From Hippasteria phrygiana (taxonomy: Eukaryota > Echinodermata > Asteroidea > Valvatida > Goniasteridae): DNA of 64,000 nucleotides. Below the pieces are notes generated by a model. That model was given only the letters and a program-made list of their open reading frames with translations. It searched no databases and was not told the origin of the DNA. Below are positions 54,901 through 64,000 of the stretch, piece after piece. The stretch's first letter is position 1. Every line of letters begins with the position of its first letter. The DNA lies in the NCBI GenBank assembly GCA_037893225.1, contig JAZGUH010000323.1, positions 930,001-994,000 of the forward strand. Direction: 5' to 3'. The position numbers and the translations under genes were made by a program.

Positions 54901-57900
54901 CCGGCCAACATCTGTGTACATATTACCTTCTATTTATTGCTCCATGCATGTCAAATTCCCTGGGGTATGGACTTGCTTTACTCATTCATAATTGCATGAA
55001 ATATCAACCAAATGCAGTAATTTTGACATGTATGTATAGCTTAGATCTGGCGCTACATGTTGCAATCATCGGCGGCTTCCTAGAGTTAAAACTTGTGGAG
55101 AAAATTCAAACCTCGCAATGTTTATTTTCTTTCCGGCCAACATCTGTGTACATATTACCTTCTATTTATTGCTCCATGCATGTCAAATTCCCTGGGGTAT
55201 GGACTTGCTTTATTCATTCATAATTGCATGAAATATCAACCAAATTCAGTAATTTTGACATGTATGGATAGCTTAGATCTGGCGCTACATGTTGCAATCA
55301 TCGGCGGCTTCTTAGAGTTCAAACTTGTGGAGAAAATTCAAACATCGCAATGTTTATTTTCTTTCTGGCCAACATCTGTGTGCATATTACCTTCTATTTA
55401 TTGCTCCATGCATGTCAAATTCCCTGGGGTATGGACTTGCTTTATTCATTCATAATTGCATGAAATATCAACCAAATGCAGTAATTTTGACATGTATGTA
55501 TAGCTTAGATCTGGCGCTACATGTTGCAATCATCGGCGGCTTCCTAGAGTTAAAACTTGTGGAGAAAATTCAAACCTCGCAATGTTTATTTTCTTTCCGG
55601 CCAACATCTGTGTGCATATTACCTTTTATGTATTGCTCCATGCCTGTCAAATTCCCTGGGGTATGGTCTTGCTTTACTCATTCATAATTGCATGAAATAT
55701 CAACCAAATGCAGTAATTTTGACATGTATGTATAGCTTAGATCTGGCGCTACATGTTGCAATCATCGGCGGCTTCTTAGAGTTCAAACTTGTGGAGAAAA
55801 TTCAAACCTCGCAATGTTTATTTTCTTTCCGGCCAACATCTGTGTACATATTACCGTCTATTTATTGCTCCATGCATGTCAAATTCCCTGGGGTATGGAC
55901 TTGCTTTACTCATTCATAATTGCATGAAATATCAACCAAATGCAGTAATTGTGACATGTATGGATAGCTTCGATCTGGCGCTACATGTTGCAATCATCGG
56001 CGGCTTCCTAGAGTTAAAACTTGTGGAGAAAATTCAAACCTCGCAATGTTTATTTTCTTTCCGGCCAACATCTGTGTACATGTTACCGTCTATTTATTGC
56101 TCCATGCATGTCAAATTCCCTGGGGTATGGACTTGCTTTACTCATTCATAATTGCATGAAATATCAACCAAATTCAGTAATGTTGACATGTATGGATAGC
56201 TTAGATTTGGCGCTACATGTTGCAATTATCGGCGGCTTCTTAGAGTTAACACTTGTGGAGAAAATTCAAACCTCGCAATGTTTATTTTCTTTCCGGCCAA
56301 CATCTGTGTACATATTACCTTCTATTTATTGCTCCATGCATGTCAAATTCCCTGGGGTATGGACTTGCTTTACTCATTCATAATTGCATGAAATATCAAC
56401 CAAATGCAGTAATTTTGACATGTATGTATAGCTTAGATCTGGCGCTACATGTTGCAATCATCGGCGGCTTCCTAGAGTTAAAACTTGTGGAGAAAATTCA
56501 AACCTCGCAATGTTTATTTTCTTTCCGGCCAACATCTGTGTACATGTTACCGTCTATTTATTGCTCCATGCATGTCAAATTCCCTGGGGTATGGACTTGC
56601 TTTACTCATTCATAATTGCATGAAATATCAACCAAATTCAGTAATTTTGACATGTATGGATAGCTTAGATCTGGCGCTACATGTTGCAATCATCGGCGGC
56701 TTCCTAGAGTTAAAACTTGTGGAGAAAATTCAAACCTCGCAATGTTTATTTTCTTTCCGGCCAACATCTGTGTGCATACATGTATTACCTTTTATTTATT
56801 GCTCCATGCCTGTCAAATTCCCTGGGGTATGGTCTTGCTTTACTCATTCATAATTGCATGAAATATCAACCAAATGCAGTAATTTTGACATGTATGGATA
56901 GCTTAGATCTGGCGCTACATGTTGCAATCATCGGCGGCTTCCTAGAGTTAAAACTTGTGGAGAAAATTCAAACCTCGCAATGTTTATTTTCTTTCCGGCC
57001 AACATCTGTGTACATGTTACCGTCTATTTATTGCTCCATGCATGTCAAATTCCCTGGGGTATGGACTTGCTTTACTCATTCATAATTGCATGAAATATCA
57101 ACCAAATTCAGTAATTTTGACATGTATGGATAGCTTAGATTTGGCGCTACATGTTGCAATTATCGGCGGCTTCTTAGAGTTAACACTTGTGGAGAAAATT
57201 CAAACCTCGCAATGTTTATTTTCTTTCCGGCCAACATCTGTGTACATATTACCTTCTATTTATTGCTCCATGCATGTCAAATTCCCTGGGGTATGGACTT
57301 GCTTTACTCATTCATAATTGCATGAAATATCAACCAAATGCAGTAATTTTGACATGTATGTATAGCTTAGATCTGGCGCTACATGTTGCAATCATCGGCG
57401 GCTTCCTAGAGTTAAAACTTGTGGAGAAAATTCAAACCTCGCAATGTTTATTTTCTTTCCGGCCAACATCTGTGTGCATATTACCTTCTATTTATTGCTC
57501 CATGCCTGTCAAATTCCCTGGGGTATGGACTTGCTTTACTCATTCATAATTGCATGAAATATCAACCAAATGCAGTAATTTTGACATGTATGGATAGCTT
57601 AGATCTGGCGCTACATGTTGCAATCATCGGCGGCTTCTTAGAGTTCAAACTTGTGGAGAAAATTCAAACCTCGCAATGTTTATTTTCTTTCCGGCCAACA
57701 TCTGTGTACATATTACCGTCTATTTATTGCTCCATGCAGGTCAAATTCCCTGGGGTATGGACTTGCTTTACTCATTCATAATTGCATGAAATATCAACCA
57801 AATGCAGTAATTGTGACATGTATGGATAGCTTCGATCTGGCGCTACATGTTGCAATCATCGGCGGCTTCCTAGAGTTAAAACTTGTGGAGAAAATTCAAA

Positions 57901-58483
57901 CCTCGCAATGTTTATTTTCTTTCCGGCCAACATCTGTGTACATGTTACCGTCTATTTATTGCTCCATGCATGTCAAATTCCCTGGGGTATGGACTTGCTT
58001 TACTCATTCATAATTGCATGAAATATCAACCAAATTCAGTAATTTTGACATGTATGGATAGCTTAGATCTGGCGCTACATGTTGCAATCATCGGCGGCTT
58101 CCTAGAGTTAAAACTTGTGGAGAAAATTCAAACCTCGCAATGTTTATTTTCTTTCCGGCCAACATCTGTGTGCATACATGTATTACCTTTTATTTATTGC
58201 TCCATGCCTGTCAAATTCCCTGGGGTATGGTCTTGCTTTACTCATTCATAATTGCATGAAATATCAACCAAATGCAGTAATTTTGACATGTATGGATAGC
58301 TTAGATCTGGCGCTACATGTTGCAATCATCGGCGGCTTCCTAGAGTTAAAACTTGTGGAGAAAATTCAAACCTCGCAATGTTTATTTTCTTTCCGGCCAA
58401 CATCTGTGTACATGTTACCGTCTATTTATTGCTCCATGCATGTCAAATTCCCTGGGGTATGGACTTGCTTTACTCATTCATAA
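48115..58483 (+). repeat. Thirty-monomer spaced duplication, 6978 bp
   Basis: The run 48115-51505 recurs at 55093-58483. A private T-to-G change giving CCATGCAGGTC is at 50761 and 57739, exactly 6978 apart, and the 6-bp insertions at 49798/56776 and 51196/58174 have the same spacing. The spacing equals 30 monomers plus three 6-bp insertions. Within about 3.4 kb the copies differ by only a couple of substitutions, near 49209/56182 and 55246. Confidence 0.88.
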
Positions 58484-60646
58484 TTGCATGAAATATCAAC
58501 CAAATTCAGTACTTTTGACATGTATGGATAGCTTAGATTTGGCGCTACATGTTGCAATTATCGGCGGCTTCTTAGAGTTAACACTTGTGGAGAAAATTCA
58601 AACCTCGCAATGTTTATTTTCTTTCCGGCCAACATCTGTGTGCATATTACCTTTTATGTATTGCTCCATGCCTGTCAAATTCCCTGGGGTATGGTCTTGC
58701 TTTACTCATTCATAATTGCATGAAATATCAACCAAATGCAGTAATTTTGACATGTATGTATAGCTTAGATCTGGCGCTACATGTTGCAATCATCGGCGGC
58801 TTCTTAGAGTTCAAACTTGTGGAGAAAATTCAAACCTCGCAATGTTTATTTTCTTTCCGGCCAACATCTGTGTACATATTACCGTCTATTTATTGCTCCA
58901 TGCATGTCAAATTCCCTGGGGTATGGACTTGCTTTACTCATTCATAATTGCATGAAATATCAACCAAATGCAGTAATTGTGACATGTATGGATAGCTTCG
59001 ATCTGGCGCTACATGTTGCAATCATCGGCGGCTTCCTAGAGTTAAAACTTGTGGAGAAAATTCAAACCTCGCAATGTTTATTTTCTTTCCGGCCAACATC
59101 TGTGTACATGTTACCGTCTATTTATTGCTCCATGCATGTCAAATTCCCTGGGGTATGGACTTGCTTTACTCATTCATAATTGCATGAAATATCAACCAAA
59201 TTCAGTAATTTTGACATGTATGGATAGCTTAGATTTGGCGCTACATGTTGCAATTATCGGCGGCTTCTTAGAGTTAACACTTGTGGAGAAAATTCAAACC
59301 TCGCAATGTTTATTTTCTTTCCGGCCAACATCTGTGTGCATACATGTATTACCTTTTATTTATTGCTCCATGCCTGTCAAATTCCCTGGGGTATGGTCTT
59401 GCTTTACTCATTCATAATTGCATGAAATATCAACCAAATGCAGTAATTTTGACATGTATGGATAGCTTAGATCTGGCGCTACATGTTGCAATCATCGGCG
59501 GCTTCCTAGAGTTAAAACTTGTGGAGAAAATTCAAACCTCGCAATGTTTATTTTCTTTCCGGCCAACATCTGTGTACATGTTACCGTCTATTTATTGCTC
59601 CATGCATGTCAAATTCCCTGGGGTATGGACTTGCTTTACTCATTCATAATTGCATGAAATATCAACCAAATTCAGTAATTTTGACATGTATGGATAGCTT
59701 AGATCTGGCGCTACATGTTGCAATCATCGGCGGCTTCCTAGAGTTAAAACTTGTGGAGAAAATTCAAACCTCGCAATGTTTATTTTCTTTCCGGCCAACA
59801 TCTGTGTACATGTTACCGTCTATTTATTGCTCCATGCATGTCAAATTCCCTGGGGTATGGACTTGCTTTACTCATTCATAATTGCATGAAATATCAACCA
59901 AATTCAGTACTTTTGACATGTATGGATAGCTTAGATTTGGCGCTACATGTTGCAATTATCGGCGGCTTCTTAGAGTTAACACTTGTGGAGAAAATTCAAA
60001 CCTCGCAATGTTTATTTTCTTTCCGGCCAACATCTGTGTGCATATTACCTTCTATTTATTGCTCCATGCATGTCAAATTCCCTGGGGTATGGACTTGCTT
60101 TACTCATTCATAATTGCATGAAATATCAACCAAATGCAGTAATTTTGACATGTATGTATAGCTTAGATCTGGCGCTACATGTTGCAATCATCGGCGGCTT
60201 CCTAGAGTTAAAACTTGTGGAGAAAATTCAAACCTCGCAATGTTTATTTTCTTTCCGGCCAACATCTGTGTGCATATTACCTTCTATTTATTGCTCCATG
60301 CATGTCAAATTCCCTGGGGTATGGACTTGCTTTACTCATTCATAATTGCATGAAATATCAACCAAATGCAGTAATTTTGACATGTATGGATAGCTTAGAT
60401 CTGGCGCTACATGTTGCAATCATCGGCGGCTTCTTAGAGTTCAAACTTGTGGAGAAAATTCAAACCTCGCAATGTTTATTTTCTTTCCGGCCAACATCTG
60501 TGTACATATTACCGTCTATTTATTGCTCCATGCATGTCAAATTCCCTGGGGTATGGACTTGCTTTACTCATTCATAATTGCATGAAATATCAACCAAATG
60601 CAGTAATTGTGACATGTATGGATAGCTTCGATCTGGCGCTACATGT
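51137..60646 (+). repeat. Thirty-five-monomer spaced copies, 8144 bp
   Basis: Monomers 51137-52500 recur at about 59281-60644, 35 monomers plus four 6-bp insertions apart. The CAGTACTTTTG allele at 51766 and 59910 is shared at this spacing, and a further copy lies at 58512. The left copy has a private change (CCAACATATG at 51658) absent from the right. The part 59983-60646 is copied once more at 61613-62276 (7 monomers plus 6 bp). Confidence 0.8.
53701..56252 (+). repeat. Six-monomer tandem duplication, spacing 1392 bp
   Basis: Monomers 53701-54860 are repeated at 55093-56252. A private change giving CAGTAATGTTG occurs at 54790 and 56182, exactly 1392 apart. Because the second copy overlaps the right-hand half of the 30-monomer duplication, the order of events can be partly reconstructed. 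Confidence 0.86.
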
Positions 60647-63600
60647 TGCAATCATCGGCGGCTTCCTAGAGTTAAAACTTGTGGAGAAAATTCAAACCTC
60701 GCAATGTTTATTTTCTTTCCGGCCAACATCTGTGTACATGTTACCGTCTATTTATTGCTCCATGCATGTCAAATTCCCTGGGGTATGGACTTGCTTTACT
60801 CATTCATAATTGCATGAAATATCAACCAAATTCAGTAATTTTGACATGTATGGATAGCTTAGATCTGGCGCTACATGTTGCAATCATCGGCGGCTTCCTA
60901 GAGTTAAAACTTGTGGAGAAAATTCAAACCTCGCAATGTTTATTTTCTTTCCGGCCAACATCTGTGTGCATATTACCTTTTATTTATTGCTCCATGCCTG
61001 TCAAATTCCCTGGGGTATGGTCTTGCTTTACTCATTCATAATTGCATGAAATATCAACCAAATGCAGTAATTTTGACATGTATGGATAGCTTAGATCTGG
61101 CGCTACATGTTGCAATCATCGGCGGCTTCCTAGAGTTAAAACTTGTGGAGAAAATTCAAACCTCGCAATGTCTATTTTCTTTCCGGCCAACATCTGTGTG
61201 CATACATGTATTACCTTTTATTTATTGCTCCATGCCTGTCAAATTCCCTGGGGTATGGTCTTGCTTTACTCATTCATAATTGCATGAAATATCAACCAAA
61301 TGCAGTAATTTTGACATGTATGGATAGCTTAGATCTGGCGCTACATGTTGCAATCATCGGCGGCTTCCTAGAGTTAAAACTTGTGGAGAAAATTCAAACC
61401 TCGCAATGTTTATTTTCTTTCCGGCCAACATCTGTGTACATGTTACCGTCTATTTATTGCTCCATGCATGTCAAATTCCCTGGGGTATGGACTTGCTTTA
61501 CTCATTCATAATTGCATGAAATATCAACCAAATTCAGTAATTTTGACATGTATGGATAGCTTAGATTTGGCGCTACATGTTGCAATTATCGGCGGCTTCT
61601 TAGAGTTAACACTTGTGGAGAAAATTCAAACCTCGCAATGTTTATTTTCTTTCCGGCCAACATCTGTGTGCATATTACCTTCTATTTATTGCTCCATGCA
61701 TGTCAAATTCCCTGGGGTATGGACTTGCTTTACTCATTCATAATTGCATGAAATATCAACCAAATGCAGTAATTTTGACATGTATGTATAGCTTAGATCT
61801 GGCGCTACATGTTGCAATCATCGGCGGCTTCCTAGAGTTAAAACTTGTGGAGAAAATTCAAACCTCGCAATGTTTATTTTCTTTCCGGCCAACATCTGTG
61901 TGCATATTACCTTCTATTTATTGCTCCATGCATGTCAAATTCCCTGGGGTATGGACTTGCTTTACTCATTCATAATTGCATGAAATATCAACCAAATGCA
62001 GTAATTTTGACATGTATGGATAGCTTAGATCTGGCGCTACATGTTGCAATCATCGGCGGCTTCTTAGAGTTCAAACTTGTGGAGAAAATTCAAACCTCGC
62101 AATGTTTATTTTCTTTCCGGCCAACATCTGTGTACATATTACCGTCTATTTATTGCTCCATGCATGTCAAATTCCCTGGGGTATGGACTTGCTTTACTCA
62201 TTCATAATTGCATGAAATATCAACCAAATGCAGTAATTGTGACATGTATGGATAGCTTCGATCTGGCGCTACATGTTGCAATCATCGGCGGCTTCCTAGA
62301 GTTAAAACTTGTGGAGAAAATTCAAACCTCGCAATGTTTATTTTCTTTCCGGCCAACATCTGTGTACATGTTACCGTCTATTTATTGCTCCATGCATGTC
62401 AAATTCCCTGGGGTATGGTCTTGCTTTACTCATTCATAATTGCATGAAATATCAACCAAATGCAGTAATTTTGACATGTATGGATAGCTTAGATCTGGCG
62501 CTACATGTTGCAATCATCGGCGGCTTCCTAGAGTTCAAACTTGCTGAGAAAATTCAAACCTCGCCATGTTTATTTTCTTTCCGGCCAACATCTGTGTACA
62601 TATTACCTTCTATTTATTGCTCCATGCATGTCAAATTCCCTGGGGTATGGACTTGCTTTATTCATTCATAATTGCATGAAATATCAACCAAATGCAGTAA
62701 TTTTGACATGTATGGATAGCTTAGATCTGGCGCTACATGTTGCAATCATCGGCGGCTTCTTAGAGTTCAAACTTGTGGAGAAAATTCAAACATCGCAATG
62801 TTTATTTTCTTTCTGGCCAACATCTGTGTGCATATTACCTTCTATTTATTGCTCCATGCATGTCAAATTCCCTGGGGTATGGACTTGCTTTATTCATTCA
62901 TAATTGCATGAAATATCAACCAAATGCAGTAATTTTGACATGTATGTATAGCTTAGATCTGGCGCTACATGTTGCAATCATCGGCGGCTTCCTAGAGTTA
63001 AAACTTGTGGAGAAAATTCAAACCTCGCAATGTTTATTTTCTTTCCGGCCAACATCTGTGTGCATATTAACTTTTATTTATTGCTCCATGCCTGTCAAAT
63101 TCCCTGGGGTATGGTCTTGCTTTACTCATTCATAATTGCATGAAATATCAACCAAATGCAGTAATTTTGACATGTATGGATAGCTTAGATCTGGCGCTAC
63201 ATGTTGCAATCATCGGCGGCTTCTTAGAGTTCAAACTTGTGGAGAAAATTCAAACCTCGCAATGTTTATTTTCTTTCCGGCCAACATCTGTGTACATATT
63301 ACCGTCTATTTATTGCTCCATGCATGTCAAATTCCCTGGGGTATGGACTTGCTTTACTCATTCATAATTGCATGAAATATCAACCAAATGCAGTAATTGT
63401 GACATGTATGGATAGCTTCGATCTGGCGCTACATGTTGCAATCATCGGCGGCTTCCTAGAGTTAAAACTTGTGGAGAAAATTCAAACCTCGCAATGTTTA
63501 TTTTCTTTCCGGCCAACATCTGTGTACATGTTACCGTCTATTTATTGCTCCATGCATGTCAAATTCCCTGGGGTATGGACTTGCTTTACTCATTCATAAT

Positions 63601-64000
63601 TGCATGAAATATCAACCAAATTCAGTAATTTTGACATGTATGGATAGCTTAGATCTGGCGCTACATGTTGCAATCATCGGCGGCTTCCTAGAGTTAAAAC
63701 TTGTGGAGAAAATTCAAACCTCGCAATGTTTATTTTCTTTCCGGCCAACATCTGTGTGCATATTACCTTTTATTTATTGCTCCATGCCTGTCAAATTCCC
63801 TGGGGTATGGTCTTGCTTTACTCATTCATAATTGCATGAAATATCAACCAAATGTAGTAATTTTGACATGTATGGATAGCGTAGATCTGGCGCTACATGT
63901 TGCAATCATCGGCGGCTTCTTAGAGTTCAAACTTGCTGAGAAAATTCAAACCTCGCCATGTTTATTTTCTTTCCGGCCAACATCTGTGTACATATTACCT
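58585..64000 (+). repeat. Right-hand end of the visible array
   Basis: Homogeneous forward monomers continue to the window edge with no sign of decay. Private changes are few: TGTCTATTTTC near 61171, CATATTAACTTTT near 63070 and AATGTAGTAA at 63855. The monomer around 62521-62540 is a chimera joining the C allele at position 14 with the TTGCTGAG allele, a combination not seen elsewhere. The array therefore extends beyond this window, probably for a long distance. Confidence 0.85.

Larger units (their letters stand above)
3265..64000 (+). repeat. Main forward array of the 232-bp satellite
   Basis: About 261 head-to-tail monomers without any foreign insertion. The landmark CATCGGCGGC recurs every 232 bases except at monomers with defined indels: six lose 1 bp, fifteen gain 6 bp and three gain 2 bp. 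The last monomer is truncated by the window edge, so the true array is longer. Neighbouring monomers differ at a small set of two-state positions, while blocks of several monomers are repeated with identical allele combinations. This is what repeated unequal exchange or replication-based amplification produces. I cannot tell from sequence alone whether the array is transcribed or has a centromeric role. Confidence 0.98.

Noticed and set aside
3291..63831. A family of about 270 tandem genes for a 120-residue cysteine-containing protein
   Set aside because: The frames start with TTG, overlap by 131 bases in different frames, follow the repeat period, and are cut or fused by 1- and 2-bp indels that spread freely in the array. 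I recognise no domain in the product.
3265..64000. CRISPR array
   Set aside because: The repeat is 232 bp and fully tandem, with no unique spacers of uniform length and no cas-like genes.
9456..64000. The identical blocks being purely an assembly artefact
   Set aside because: Many copies carry their own private substitutions and different neighbours, so most are real. It cannot be excluded for the most similar pairs, which are flagged for read-depth checking.

Overview
The window is almost entirely one satellite DNA array. After 528 bases of non-repetitive sequence, everything from about 529 to the last base is a tandem repeat of a single monomer of 232 bp (about 39% G+C). I count roughly 273 copies, and the array runs off the right edge. 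There are no recognisable protein genes, RNA genes, transposons, CRISPR arrays or operons. A homogeneous array of this length, with blocks of monomers re-duplicated at many scales, is typical of a eukaryotic nuclear genome (centromeric, pericentromeric, subtelomeric or other heterochromatin). I cannot name the organism, and nothing in the sequence ties it to a known satellite family.

Layout. Positions 1-528 are the flank. Positions 529-3264 hold about 11.8 monomers in reverse orientation. At 3260-3264 the orientation flips at a junction sharing the pentamer GCAAT, giving a divergent (head-to-head) arrangement. Positions 3265-64000 hold about 261 monomers in forward orientation with no interruption. 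Monomers near the left edge carry many private substitutions. Deeper monomers are built from about 20 shared two-state positions and differ mainly in their combination.

Higher-order structure. There is no single higher-order repeat period. Blocks are duplicated at spacings of 4, 5, 6, 7, 8, 11, 12, 15, 16, 30, 35 and 58 monomers, often nested. Three indel alleles act as tracers: a 1-bp deletion (231-bp unit, 6 copies), a 6-bp insertion making a 10-bp palindrome (238-bp unit, 15 copies) and a 2-bp insertion (234-bp unit, 3 copies). Deviations of block spacings from exact multiples of 232 equal the sum of the indels lying between the copies, so the duplication map is internally consistent.

Coding potential. 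Each monomer junction contains an open frame of about 120 codons on the satellite's forward strand. It starts at TTG rather than ATG, overlaps its neighbours by 131 bases in another frame, and is freely hit by frameshifts, a nonsense change and replacement changes. I treat these frames as a by-product of the repeat. The points most worth a second look are the inverted array edge, the mixed-period block duplications, and two separate ways in which the hexamer ACATGT arises at the same place in the monomer.
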